Shown: positions 35,560 to 48,544, counted from the first letter of the stretch. The stretch is DNA of 64,000 bases from Moringa oleifera (GCA_021397835.1 JAJFZO010000658.1:937501-1001500), one strand, 5' to 3'. Notes: generated by a model not told the origin, from the sequence alone. Numbers and translations are program-made.

Positions 35560-38500
35560 ACAGAACAAAGGAAAAGGAAAAAGAAAATCTACAGCTTGTC
35601 CATTTTTGTATGTTATATTGGTCCCCAAAAACTTATATTGGAAATGAAAAGAAGAAAGCATGTAGGTTTGCTATGATCAGCATGTGACTGTACGGAGATA
35701 TTCTCATCGCACATGTTCCTAACACTCCATAGATACCCGTGAGCTTTTTGTTTTATTTTTTAATTTTTTCCATTAAACTATTTTCTTAGTGTATATTCTG
35801 CTCTGTTTCCGGCGTCTCCATCGATGGAATTTCTTTTGAACTTCTGGGTTTTAATCGAATATGCTACATTTAACTTCTTTTTTCCCGGAAGAACTTTGCA
35901 GTCTTCTTTGCTGTCTGCAAATGAACAAAGTTCAAGTCATAAATGCAAAAAGGGGGAGGAAAAACATAGGAAGACAGTGAGAGCTTAGTCTAACGAAGAT
36001 ATTGTTAATTTTTAAACACAATTATGACTCTGATTCAACAAGATAGCATTTATTAATGTTCTCAGGTCGAGATACAGAATTCCCTTGGCCTTCTATGACT
36101 TGAGCTCCATGGAACCTGCAAACTGCTCTTCTGCTTAGTATATTTAGTCCATGGATTCTTTATGAAACTAATGATATTTCTAACATATGAGCTACTATAG
36201 TTCTAAGTGAAATTTTCAGAGGAGTCTCGGGATCTAGTAGGTTTCTTTTAATTGATTGTTGATGATGGGGAACGTAGAGTTGCTGAAAGCCCCCATGGAT
36301 TCTTTATGAAACTAATGATATTTCTAACATATGAGCTACTATAGTTCTAAGTGAAATTTTCAGAGGAGTCTCGGGATCTAGTAGGTTTCTTTTAATTGAT
36401 TGTTGATGATGGGGAACGTAGAGTTGCTGAAAGCCCTAGTTTTAATTATGAAAGAACTCCTTAATACTAGTTTACATAATGGTTCGAGTTTCGTTTACTA
36501 AAAACATTTTGATTTATGCAAACTCTTCTCCTGGACTCATTAACTTAATATGTTCTAATGATGGCAATGACAGTGAGAAGACACGGGCATTATTGACAGG
36601 TGCTGCCTATGTTCATCTGAAACAGTTTGACATTTCCAAGCACACTCGTAACCTTTCACCTGCAAGCAGGGCTATTTTGCTTTCAGGGCCTGCTGGTATG
36701 CCCTTGAAAGTGTTACATCAACTATTCATGTTTAAAACTTTCATTTTTGTCTTAATATTATTACATTTTTATTTTCTCAGAACTGTATCAGCAAATGCTC
36801 GCAAAGGCTTTGGCACACTACTTTAAATCAAAGCTGCTACTGCTTGATATAAATGACTTCTCCATAAAGGTAACATGCCCATCTTCAATCTTCCATTACA
36901 TCCGATTGGATTACAGTTTAGTACTTATGCTTCTTAGTTCTTACGTTGTTACAGATGCAGAGCAAGTATGGTTGCACCAAAAAGGAACCCGTAAGCTCTC
37001 TTTGACCTAGTTTAGGACCTCAGCATGCTTTATATTTGCTGAATGTAATGTGTTCTTTGCTTCTTTGTTTAAATATTTTGTCATATAATATAATGGATGA
37101 AGGTTATTCAGTCCTATAGAAAGTTGCTTTATTGACTGAGCAAATGACATCGATATAGAAAGAAAAGTCAACTGATAAGCTTTTGGTTTTGTCTGACTGA
37201 TTTCTCTCTTTTGTAGTCTTTCAAGAGGTCAATCTCAGCGATGACATTGGATGGAGTGTCCAGTTTGTTTGGTTCCTTGTCTATTCTTTCTTCAAGGGAA
37301 GAAGCAAGAGGTATGAGGAGAAACTACAGATCAATTCTCATGATATGTCAAAGATATTCCCATAAGAATGAAATGAACTGCCTTCTTATAGAATTTCTTT
37401 TGTTTTTGTTTTGATTGCTGTGCTATAAAAGCCCTGTTTTTTTTTTTTTTTTTTGCTCTTCTCTTACAACTAATTTTTTGATAAGTCTGTCTCATCCATT
37501 TTGCTACAATGAACATTAATGTCTTCATGTTACTTCAGTGTACTTCTGATCAACAATTTCATTGCAGGCACACTGCATCAGCAGAGCTCTTGCATTGACA
37601 TGAAATCAAGGTTTGTTATGTCAAATGTTCAGATGCTTTTCCTTTCCCGATAGTCATGAGGTTTTGTTAACCTTGGTTTTCTGTCTGAATGGTTACATGT
37701 AATGTCTGAATGCTAACCTTTTCTTTATATGTTTGCAGGGCCATGGAAAGCACTGGTAACCCTCCAAAATTGCGAAGAAACACTTCTGCTGCCTCTGATA
37801 TGTGTAGCATTTCTTCCAGTTCTGCCTTTTCAAGTTCAGGTAATACTTCATGTTCAAAGTTTAACTTACAGGATCCCCACAAACCTTAATGATTGTTCAA
37901 GAATTGCCCAATGTAATTCTGGCCCTTGTGTGGTTCAGAAAATGGCTTCCCTGAAAGTCCCTATTGTATTTCTAACTCTATATAACTTCAGCTGTCATGT
38001 CCCATGACTTGATTTAGCAGAGAGTCTAGCACTAAAATTTTGTTGGATCTGTCTCATTCTTTTAGAATAAATTTACTCGTAGTTAGATGCTTAAGAAAAT
38101 CAAGCATCCTGTCAATTAGGCTGCAAGCATCCATGTCTTGAGTGTGCTAGTCTACATCATCTTCTTGGACTTGACACAGTTAATTAAGTTCTGATTCTTC
38201 TGTGTATATAGTTGCCAATTCACTAAAACTTAACATACAAGAATCTGCTTGGATGCTGTATTCACCATTTCTTGGGGATTCTTTGTTGTTTTCAGCTCCC
38301 CTCAAGCGAAATGGCAGCTGGTGTTTTGAGGAGAAACTTTTTCTACAGTCACTTTATAAGGTAATGCCATAAATTGATCATGCAGGATTTTGTTTTCTTG
38401 ATACTTCAAACTGAAAACATGTTTTCTTACGCAGGTATTGGTTTCAGTATCAGAAAACAGTTCCATAATATTGTACCTCAGGGATGTTGAGAAGCTTCTC

Positions 38501-41196
38501 CTCCAATCACAAAGATTATACAATTTGTTCAATAAGTTCTTGAAGACACTCTCTGGTCCAGTCTTGATACTTGGCTCAAGGATGTTGGACCCAGAAGATG
38601 ATTTCAGAGAAATGAATGAGAGGCTCACTGTTTTATTCCCATACAACATTGAAATTAAACCACCTGAAGATGAAACTCATCTTGTTAGCTGGAAAGCCCA
38701 GCTGGAAGAGGACATGAAGGTACTCCAGTTTCAAGATAACAAAAACCACATAGCTGAGGTGCTGGCAGCAAATGATCTTGAATGCGATGATTTGGCCTCA
38801 ATCTGCCAAGCAGATACGATAGTTCTCAGTAACTACATTGAAGAGATAGTGGTCTCAGCCATATCTTATCATTTGATGAATAATAAGGATCCAGAATATC
38901 GAAACGGAAAGCTTCTTATATCATCCAAGAGGTAGATTACCTTCTTAGTTACCATTCTTTTTCAAGTTATCCTGTGAAAGAAAAAAACTGAGAAAGTTCA
39001 ATATGTTTGGTCCTCTGTATCTGCAACAGCTTGTCCCATGGATTGAGTATTTTCCAGGAAGGCAAAAGTAGTGGGAAAGATACTCTAAAGCTGGAGACAA
39101 ATGCCGACTCCGCAAAGGTTTGTTTTGATACTAAAATTTAGTTTTTCAATGATTTGACCATTCTGGAATTGGGGTTCCGGAATACATTTGGTGTAATGAT
39201 ATACAAACTTTCTGTCAATTGTTCAGGAGAATGAAGGTGAAGAGGCTGTTGGTGCAAAGACTGAATCGAAGTCTGAAACAGCAGCTCCTGAAAACAGAAG
39301 TGAGAATGAGAAAGCTGTTCCTGCAGTGAAAAAGGATGGCGAGAATCAAACGCCAGCAAAAGCACCTGTAAGTAGAACTTATCTAGTACTTGAACCAAAA
39401 CTTGAGATGAGAATGACTCACATGTAACCTATGGATGTCCTAGGAAATATGCAGTTATTTCTTTTGTCTCCTTAGAGAAAGAGGAAATAAGGCATTGTAT
39501 GTCCTTATACACCTGAGTTCTATGAAGTCCTCGGAACAGATCTCATTTTCTGCCACTTCGTCTCTTCAGTTCTTTCAGTTCTCTCGTTGCTTAAGCTTCA
39601 TTGCATGCTATGCAGGAAGTTCCTCCTGATAACGAATTTGAGAAGCGTATAAGGCCAGAGGTTATCCCTGCAAGTGAGATTGGAGTGACATTTGCAGATA
39701 TTGGTGCCATGGATGAGATCAAAGAGTCACTTCAGGAGCTGGTCATGCTCCCTCTTCGGAGACCAGACCTCTTCAAAGGTGGTCTTCTGAAGCCTTGTAG
39801 AGGTATATTGCTTTTTGGACCTCCTGGTACCGGGAAAACAATGCTGGCAAAGGCCATTGCAAATGAAGCTGGTGCAAGTTTCATCAATGTCTCCATGTCC
39901 ACCATCACCTCAAAATGGTTCGGGGAAGATGAAAAGAATGTCAGAGCTCTGTTCACACTTGCAGCAAAAGTTTCACCGACCATTATTTTTGTGGATGAGG
40001 TTGATAGCATGCTTGGGCAACGGACAAGAGTTGGTGAGCATGAGGCAATGCGTAAGATCAAGAATGAGTTCATGACTCACTGGGATGGTCTATTAACAAA
40101 AAGTGGTGAGCGAATTCTTGTTCTTGCTGCAACAAACAGGCCATTTGACCTTGACGAAGCAATTATCAGGAGGTTTGAGCGCAGGTATTACTGCATATCC
40201 CCATACTCCTTTTACCAATTATTTCATTGCTGGACAATGAAACCACAATCACATTTTATCACTACCTATTATATGTTCCATTCTTCACTTTTCTGTATCC
40301 CTTCCATCATAGCTTTCTGAAATGCATAGTTAAAGCGATTACTAGACTTCTGTTTGCTTACTTCCATTGCTTTTCTTTGCTGAGCAGGATTATGGTTGGT
40401 CTTCCATCAGTTGAGAGCAGGGAAATGATCTTGAAAACCCTCTTGGCCAAAGAGAAGGTTGAAAATCTAGACTTCAAGGAGCTTGCAACCATGACAGAAG
40501 GATATAGTGGAAGTGACCTTAAGGTTTGTAGTTTTACTCACAATTTTTGTTGAACCCTTTTATAATTGGCTGTCATCATCTGATGGATTTACCTCTGGAA
40601 ACAGAACTTATGTGTGACAGCCGCATATCGACCAGTCAGGGAGCTGATACAGCAGGAGAGATTGAAGGAGCTGGTAACTACATGAGCTCTTCATATATCT
40701 AACAGTGTTCCCACTCTCATTTTCATAAATTACTATTGCCTATAGGGCTTAACCCTGTTCTTATTTCTACTCAAAATGATTTTCTATAGGAAAACAAAAA
40801 CAAAGAGGAAGCAGCCAAAAGCTCAGAGGAGTCCTCAGATACAAAAGAAGAAGCTAAAGAGGAACAAGATATTACTTTGAGGCCTTTAAACATGGAAGAT
40901 ATGAGGCAAGCAAAGAATCAGGTAATTTCTGTTTCCTTATGTCTCAAATACTATCAGACAGTTCGCAATTCAAATCAGCCTAACAGCAAATTTTAGCTTG
41001 CTGCCTTCAACCCTCCTACAAGTGGCAATCAAAACTGTCTAGTGCCATTCGGAGATGCTTATGTTTGAATACAAATGTGCAGGTTGCTGCCAGTTTTGCT
41101 TCTGAAGGAAGCATAATGAGTGAGCTGAAACAATGGAATGATTTGTATGGAGAAGGAGGTTCAAGGAAGAAGCAGCAGTTATCTTACTTCATGTAG
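35199..41196 (+). CDS. AAA-type ATPase, At4g28000/At5g52882 type (MSP1/ATAD1-related ATPase domain)
   Basis: Sixteen in-phase exons encode about 836 aa: 35199-35413, 36574-36695, 36781-36869, 36955-36990, 37217-37310, 37568-37610, 37739-37839, 38296-38360, 38435-38931, 39030-39117, 39227-39367, 39616-40184, 40388-40523, 40605-40673, 40790-40921, 41083-41196. The N-terminus has a hydrophobic Gly/Val segment, possibly a membrane anchor or targeting signal. A degenerate NTPase-like half follows ([20 protein letters not shown], lacking the P-loop Lys). A Lys/Glu-rich linker (about 455-500) leads to a complete AAA module: Walker A GPPGTGKT (565-572), Walker B IIFVDEVD (620-627), sensor ATNRP (669-673) and RRFERR arginine fingers (682-687). 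A C-terminal helical lid follows, interrupted by an acidic Lys/Glu stretch. Length matches Arabidopsis relatives as I recall them. The substrate is unknown; related ATPases extract or unfold membrane proteins. Its promoter and exon 1 are duplicated upstream. Confidence 0.9.
36149..36436 (+). repeat. Perfect 144-bp tandem duplication in intron 1 of the AAA-ATPase gene
   Basis: The block starting CCATGGATTCTTTATG at 36149 recurs at 36293 and both end in GTTGCTGAAAGCCC. I could see no difference between the two units. It is wholly intronic, between exon 1 (to 35413) and exon 2 (from 36574). Confidence 0.9.
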
Positions 41197-42269
41197 ATCA
41201 CAAAGAGCGGGCAACTCATCATACTCACCAGATTTCTTCTCCTAAAGTGAAACTTCAGAGAAAAGCTGAAAAGCTCTTCAACAGAATCGCAGCTGTTAGC
41301 CATGCAATACAGCAATGGATAGGAATCTCACAACCATTCTTCACTCGAAGAATTACCTACAGAACATCACAGAGCTTGCATCACAGTTCATCATATCATT
41401 CAACCAGGCAGTTCAGAATCATGCATAGGAGAGTCTGTTTATGTTAGCCACAAGTGTTTGCATGTTAGTGTTTGTTTTCTGTGAAAGTGTGGTATGTGGA
41501 AATGCATATGGGTTTTTGGAATGTGGGAGGAACTTAAATACAGGCTTTCCTTGATATTTCTAGTGTATGAACAGTATCCTCATACAGTAGTATTTTGTAC
41601 ATTGTGCTTGTGTAATCTTCGTGGTGTAGCAGTCAAACCCTTTTAAGAGTATGCATTATGGTTTATGCATCTGTTGAAAGACCGTTCATGAAAATTCTGA
41701 AACTTCATTTCTTATCTTGCAAGGAAGCTTAAAGATGATCAATATTCTACATTGCGACAGTTGAAATTTTAAGTGCCAAAGCATACACATGCCTTTCATC
41801 CTTAAGCAAGTTTGACCTCTATAGATTTTGATCCATCCAGAGAAGGCAATCATAAAAAGGAAATGTCATATTCATTTTCACTATGATAAAATAGGTGAAA
41901 TTTGATTGTTTCTATAGCTTAGTTCAAAAGAAGAGTGTATGATAGGCAAGTCTATTTCGTCATTCTAGGAATCAAACAGGCTTTCTTCTGTTGTCACTTC
42001 AGTATGAAGCTACTAAAATAACTGCTTTCCGCTTTACCTATATAAACGACACTTAGTTCAGATGTGTGTAAGATACACTACGCGCAGTTTTGTGCCTTTT
42101 CCAACACCTGTCGGACTGGCGCGGGACCGCCTTCTATTCCTAAAGAGTTTATCTGGCTTTCTATCCTCTCTCCCTCTTTCTCTCTCTCTCCCCGTTTCTG
42201 ACTATAAATGGTAAATAGAAATGATTGGAGTGATTAATTCTCTGGAAGTCTAGCCATCGCAATTCAAAG
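41197..42269. other. 3'UTR of the AAA-ATPase gene and promoter of the F-box gene
   Basis: The first about 400 bases are probably the 3'UTR of the AAA-ATPase gene; the open frame at 41247-41447 lies in it. A CT-rich stretch at about 42160-42192 precedes the F-box start and is probably leader sequence. I see no other gene. Confidence 0.4.
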
Positions 42270-45032
42270 ATGTCAAATTCAATAGAGAGATACAAAAAGC
42301 TAGGCCTGACAGAGTCTGTAGCGAGAATCTACAGATACCCAATCGTCTGTCAGGAGCTAAGCTTCATTCTTAGAGGCGCTTACAACAAAGTCCCCAAGAA
42401 TCTCCAATCCCTAATCTTCCAAGATACCCTCACAGCCTTTCGTCTCCTTCCCCGGTAAGTATTCTGTCAATCGCCTCCCGTTTGCTCATCCATGCAGCGT
42501 TTTGTGTTTGGATTCTAATGAGTGAGGAGTTTCTGTGATTTGTTTTCTTCAACCATTAGAATTCGAGCAAACTCGATCTGGATTGAAAAGTTTCTGAAAT
42601 TTTTATCAAGTAAAATGGAAATTCTGTTGAATTGGATCATCCTAGCTATGTAGTTCCCTAAATTAACTTTTTAGACATACTATTTCTCCTGGTGCTAAGT
42701 GAGGGTGATAAAGGTACAAATCCCCTTCTCGCCCCAAAATAAAAAGGACTTGCATCATGGTGTACAATCCATTTTTGTTAATTGCAGTTTGTTCTATAAT
42801 ACAAATATGGTTTGCAGGATGCTCAAGTTCTCTTACCAAGCCTTAGCTATTATATATATTCATGAATTAGATGATTGACTATTCCAATGTTGTTTAATGG
42901 TGTACAATCCAGTTTGTTAATTGCAGTTCGTTCTGTAATACGGATAGGGTTTGCAGGATGCTGAACTTATCCGACCAAGCATTAGTAATTATATTTGTGA
43001 ATTTAGATTGATTCCAATGTTGTTGAATGTCTGTATATGTAGAGCATGAAATGCAATTGTTTTGGTAATCCTTATATCTGTAGACTGTCATCACGATCAA
43101 GTCACTGTGTGATCTATGCTCAGTAGCAGTTCTGCGATGTAATTGTTAGATAATTTCATCTAATTCTTCTCCCTGTTCTAGGTTAGACTACTTGCTTAGT
43201 TATTCAATTGCAGGGAAATTTTGCCTTTTGGATGACCCTTCTCTGTCTGTGTACATTCAAAAGTTCTAATCTTCTGAATTTTATCTTGACATTAGAATGC
43301 AGACATCCAGTGCTGTTTCCGCAGCACATCTCCTCCTTAAAAGTGCAGAAGCTGTATTGCCAAAACAGAAAAGAAATTTGGCTGTTACAGAATTTAAACA
43401 AGCAAAGGTAGCTCAGAAGAGGCGCCATAAAGCTCGCCAGGAAGAAATAGGTATTACAAAATAGTTAGCCTGATGTCATTATTCCATTCGAAGCTAAGGA
43501 ACAGAATATCTGGTTCGTGTTTGGTAAAGGTTTATCATCTTTAGATGAGATTGTGCTTAATTTGACTTTTTTGCAATATTTTTCAGGTTCTGCCCAGCTG
43601 CCACTTGATGTTCTTGTGCACATCTTTAGTTTCCTTGACATGAGATCTTTAGTTTCTGTTGGACTAGTTTGCTGGTATTATTCTAGCTCACAATTGCAAT
43701 AGAAACATAAAAAATCAGTTATTGTTAAAAGGTGTAATTTCTTGATTTAATGATCCTGTTTACCTTTGTGAAGGTCATGGAATTTAGCAGCAAGTGATGA
43801 CCATCTGTGGCACTCACAATATTCTACCTTCTTCAGTGATTTTAATGATTGTTCCAAGATTAAGGTTCTGCATCTTGACAGACCAATTGAAGAGGAAGAT
43901 ACACAATTGCAAGAGGATATGCTTACACAAAGTGGTGTTGCTTGGAGAGAAGCCTTTAAAAGAACATATAGAGGTACATGCTAATCTGCATTGCTAATCT
44001 TGGTATCCATGAAGTATTCCTTCTCTCGATAGAATTTTTAGTGCTAAACTGATGGGAGGTTTCATAACTATTCTGGCATATAGGATGTGTGCAGTTAGGA
44101 GTATTATGAAGCTTCTAATGCCTCTCTTAATCTCTCTTGGCTCTCCAACCTTCCCCCATCCTCCTCCTCCCCCGCCCCTGGGCAGATAGAAGCTCACATA
44201 TGCCTGTACACACTTAATTACATGCATGAGTTTCTCTTTCTCAATTCCTGTAAGCTTTCAGATCATGTCCCCTTCCTTATACTTTGTTTATCTGGATATC
44301 AGGGTGTTCATCCAAGAAATTATCATTGGACAGGGGGTATTGTGGGCACTGTGATGCAATAGTTTGGCTCAGTTACTTGAAATGTTCTAATAAACACTAC
44401 AAGCTGAAGTCTGAAACTCAGCAGATCAAGCCCATGACACCTCGTCAGGTATATTCTGCATGCAGTTATTTTCCTACATATTTTCTTTTCTTTCTTCTAA
44501 CTCACACATTTGTCTTGCCAACACCAATGCACTAATAAATACTGGCCTCCTGATTTAGAAATAGAACTCTGGCATCTCAAATTCTCAAGCTGGCGGGGTT
44601 ACATGTGAATTAATCTGTGGTGACAATTATTAAATTAGAAGGGTCTACTATAAAATTCAGTGGTTGGGTTTTGATGGCCTGAATGTTCTCGGGAATTCAG
44701 GACCCACTAAATCTCAATTGCTTTGATCTCCTCGAGCATTCAGAAGCCCTTGTAGCCAGCTAGTTTACTATACTGAGCTGCTTAGATAGCCCTGGTTTTG
44801 TTTCACCCTTCTTGCTTGCGCCTTGTTGCTGAATCTTTCTGTTTCTACTGAGTAAGTTGCCAAATATTCATCAAGCATTTTTCACTTTCAGGTTGTTGAG
44901 TATGTATTAGATGATTCTTTGTCAGTGATATCTTCTTCCGACAGTGACAGTGAATCAGATGAAAGGTCTATTTCAAGATTATGGGCATATCCAAGACATG
45001 TTAGTAGATTTGAGAAGCCATCTTGGAGCTAA
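42270..45032 (+). CDS. F-box protein, At5g52880 type
   Basis: Six exons (42270-42454, 43296-43450, 43587-43674, 43774-43973, 44303-44448, 44892-45032) encode about 304 aa. A conserved N-terminal helical segment of about 60 residues (MSNSIERYKKLGLTESVARI) precedes a Lys/Arg-rich linker. The F-box follows at about residues 115-160: QLPLDVLVHIFSFLDMRSL, a Trp-Ser-Trp pair and LWHSQY. After a charged insert comes AWREAFKRTY, then a Cys-rich patch containing YCGHCD that may bind zinc, and a Ser/Asp-rich tail. F-box proteins recruit substrates to SCF ubiquitin ligases through SKP1/ASK; the substrate is unknown. It lies about 1.1 kb downstream of the AAA-ATPase gene on the same strand, the same neighbour relation as At5g52882/At5g52880. 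All splice phases agree. Confidence 0.85.
42757..43030 (+). repeat. Diverged tandem repeat of about 140 bp in intron 1 of the F-box gene
   Basis: Two units begin ATGGTGTACAATCCA, at 42757 and 42897, and share GTTAATTGCAG, GGTTTGCAGGATGCT, ACCAAGC and ATTCCAATGTTGTT in order. They differ by several substitutions and small indels, so the duplication is older than the 144-bp and 6.2-kb ones nearby. Each unit carries an acceptor-like TTTGCAG that is not used in my gene model. Confidence 0.85.
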
Positions 45033-46439
45033 GGCTCTCACATCTTTCTGTCATGGTATTTAAGGTGTTGAAATGTCCTGACAAAGACTTTGAAAAGGGC
45101 TGCTTGGTGTATATAAGGATAAAATTTTAAAAGTTGACAATTCATCTTCCTGTTATTATTAGTCAATGTCATCTGTGCTGATTGGAAAAAACAAAAATCA
45201 AAAAACTTTGAACACAGCTTCACTGGTGCTGAGAACCCTCTGCTTAAATTTGAGAGTTGAAGCATCCATATACCTCATTTTGATGTAATATTTATGTCAA
45301 CATTCCATTGAACTCATTAAACAGTCAACTAGCAGACCCTTGAACACTACTGCTTCAAAGAGATTCCACCTCCCCATTTCATGCTTGTTTATTTTTCCAG
45401 GACGTTACCCCAAGTCAAAAGACTAAACTGACATTGCAACTGAGGCCACCTTTTGCATAAAGAGATGGTGCCTGTTAATTTGCAGCATCCAAAGGCAACA
45501 ATTCTCAAGCTCTAGCCAAAGTCATTCTAGGTGCGAAAACAATGGATGTTAGGCAATCATACTGGCATCCTTTGGCTATCTAGCCGAAAATTTTTGAGAT
45601 CCAGGTACAATTCAGGCATCAAGAACTCAACTGTTCTTCATCATCTCCTTATCCACCAACATCTAGTCATTTTATAAAGCATTGACATAAAGCCAGATAT
45701 AAACCTAGCTATAAACCTAGCAGTACTAGTGCACCATCGCTCCAATTAAAGAAGTATTATTTATTATGTTCAAGAGGTCGGTAGGCCCGGTGAGTCTACC
45801 ATACAAATGTTCCTAGGCAGCTATCAAGAAAGATGTTGAGATTCATATGTTCTGCTTTCTCCTGTGTCCTGCATCACCATGGAATGTGATAGGAACTAAT
45901 ACTTGCTTGTTTGGTTAACAAACAATATCCTTGTAAGACCTCAAAAATTTAAGGATAATCTTTATATGATTGGGATGATAAAGTTAGATAAATATGATTG
46001 AGATGCAATACCTCCATATGATCCAACTGAAAAATGGCTGCAGGGGTAAACTTCAACTGCAGAGGTTCCACCTTATCCTGGCCTACAAGAGAACGCAGTA
46101 GAGAAAAAGCCTCCAACTATGTGCTCAAGTTGTTCTCCATCTGGCATAGAGAATTGTTCCAGTATACCAAAAAAAAAAACCACCGAGGAATGCAGGAAGG
46201 CATGGGAGGTGATAATATATTGATTAAATCGTTCAGCCCTGAACTAGCCAAGTTTGTCACGTTATGATAATATTCATACTACGAAAAAGCTAAGACATCT
46301 TTGGATGGAATTCTGCACATCCAAACACTTTCTGAAACACAATATAAAAAGGATCTTAATACATATGAATTCACTAATCACGACACCAGCTCAAATCATG
46401 GTTAACCCTGTCATAAACCTAGTACTACCATCATGGTGT
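45033..46439. other. Convergent intergenic region between the F-box and reticulon genes
   Basis: This holds the 3'UTRs of two convergent genes. The open frames seen here (for example 46034-46267) have no recognisable domain. No RNA gene or mobile element is visible. Confidence 0.4.
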
Positions 46440-48544
46440 CTAATCCTTCTTCTTTTCTTTCAATGGCCCCTTCGGAATTTTACTCAAGACCTTGGCATCA
46501 AACACCGCATACTGCTTCCTGATCTCAACCATTGCCTTCTCTGCAAATGAATCAACCTTGTCGTCGTATTTCTCATAAAGCACTGGCACCGTGTGCAGCA
46601 AAACAAAGACTGTTCTCAAAGACCAAGCAATGTCAAATATTATTTCATGTAAAAATAATAATATTACAACACTTTCAAGATGATAATATTAAGTAATGCA
46701 GAGAAACAATTGAATCTCACCTATGTAGAACAAGGTCAGGAAGTTACATGAGCTACCCACAATTGACAAAACCCATAAGCCAGCAATTACCTGCACATGG
46801 AACAGCAATGCATATTCAGTTTTAACTCCATAAAAAATTAATACCAAAAGAGTGACTCAAGTTGACAAAGATGTTTATAGTGCTTCCAGGCTCTTAAATG
46901 TGAGCCAAAATGCTTCGCAATTTCAACAAAGCCAAAAATACAGGTCCAAAATAACAAAACAGTTAGAAAACAGGCACCAGCACAAATGGGAAATCGACAT
47001 ACACCAACAAATTTCTTCAAATCTTTCCCTGATGCAATATCATGCAAGACAGCCAGGGCTTGGTTGATTTCAATTCTCAAAGCAGAAGTAACTTCAAGAA
47101 CACAATTTTCAGGGATTGCGACTTCTGGAATGTGGGGGCGAGACCTACACAAGGGGCACAATAACATTAACATCAACATAAAACACTGTTGGACAAGATT
47201 CAAAAGGGAGGAGGAGAAGTGCGAAAGAAAAGAATGATGACACAGAAGAACATCCAATGTCTTACTTGTTGATAAAAGTGGACGCATTGGACCAAAGGAA
47301 AAGGACAGCCAGAGAAAGTATCAATATATGGCACATCAGTGTAACTAAATGGTAAGAGAGCAATTCAAAGAGAACCCATATCGCAGTGGCACCAGCAAGG
47401 ACACCAGCAGAAATCTTCTTGTTTCTCCACAACAAAACATCAGCACCTGTAACAAAATATGTAAATAAGCAATATCCACAGAGAAGCTTTAAAGCTGCAA
47501 AAACAATGAAAAGTACAAAACTTTCCAACTTGTTTCTGGCCCCCAGTAGTGCACTCATTCTAAAACAGAAAGCAGATTTTATCTGTTTATTTCAGAACAA
47601 AAGGGTCTCATCAAATGTTTGGAGGCCGACAAAACACTGTCCAATGATCCATGTTCTTATAACAATTTCATATCACTGACTATAAACAGTGCATAATAGT
47701 ATAAACAATTTAGATCAGAAGCAAAATATGTCTGCTGCGCCAGAGTAACCATAACAAAAGGACTATATGAATGATATTCAAAGTCAAATATAAATCCCAA
47801 AGAATGAGAGAATACAAAAGCATCAAAGAGCTGATAATAAATCTGATTCAAGAATTTCCTTCATGGAATTAAAATCCTGCTTGCCATATTATATGGCCTA
47901 ACTCCTCATTGATCATGACTATAGGAGAATTTTTGCAATAGCAACTACAGACATATAGTGCAAAATGATCACGCATCAGGTCGACTCGAACTGAACACAA
48001 GTACTAGCCCTATAAGCTCATATACTGCTTCAGCCTGCAATCCTGTATTCATTTCAGGAAAAGAAGGCAACTTACGTTGTAAGATTAAAAATTGCACTCA
48101 TATCAAATAACTGAAATCGAAATAATAAGGAAAAAAAAAGTCTAAAACGCAGGCACTGTAGTTCTCTTAGCGGCATTGTCAATCAACATTAAAAAAGGCG
48201 GTTTGATCAGATAGTCAGATCCTAAATAATAGGAACTTAAAGCTAATCTTTTCCTTACTACACTTTATTATCGAGTAAACATATCGTAAATATCTGCAAA
48301 TGCGATAAATATGCAAATAAGTACAGCGAGCGAGAGAGGGCATACCTTTTCCACCGCCTAAGACCTTGTGGACGGGCTTTTCTCTCCCAAAGAGTCTATA
48401 TATCTTCGATTTGACAGCGTCAACCGGCGATCGCTTGTCGTCGTCAGAATCCGAGGACAACGAATCGTGGCCGCGGATCTTCTCGGAGATCTTCTCCATC
48501 AACGACTCAGCGGCTGATTCGTGCTCACCTGCATGCTCCGCCAT
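46440..48544 (-). CDS. Reticulon-like protein B (RTNLB1/2/5 type)
   Basis: Five exons (48346-48544, 47266-47446, 47003-47144, 46721-46790, 46440-46609) give about 253 aa, normal for plant RTNLBs. The N-terminal about 60 residues are acidic and Ser-rich ([20 protein letters not shown]). A reticulon-homology domain follows: [20 protein letters not shown], a first hydrophobic hairpin through [13 protein letters not shown], a hydrophilic loop with [20 protein letters not shown], and a second hairpin ([20 protein letters not shown] then [15 protein letters not shown]). The C-terminus ends KEKKKD. Reticulons insert hairpins in the cytosolic leaflet of the ER, and shape tubules and plasmodesmatal desmotubules. 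The exon 3 donor is read as GGT|GTATGT, giving Phe-Val-Gly where relatives have Phe-Leu-Ala. The N-terminal type is closest to RTNLB5 as I remember it, but the subgroup is not certain. Confidence 0.88.

Noticed and set aside
36479..36826. Open frame reading through the AAA-ATPase exon 2 with extra N-terminal residues
   Set aside because: Homology starts exactly at the exon 2 acceptor (36574). The residues before and after are intron translation.
41247..41447. Frame just after the AAA-ATPase stop codon
   Set aside because: It is not in frame with a plausible continuation and has no similarity. It is best explained as 3'UTR.
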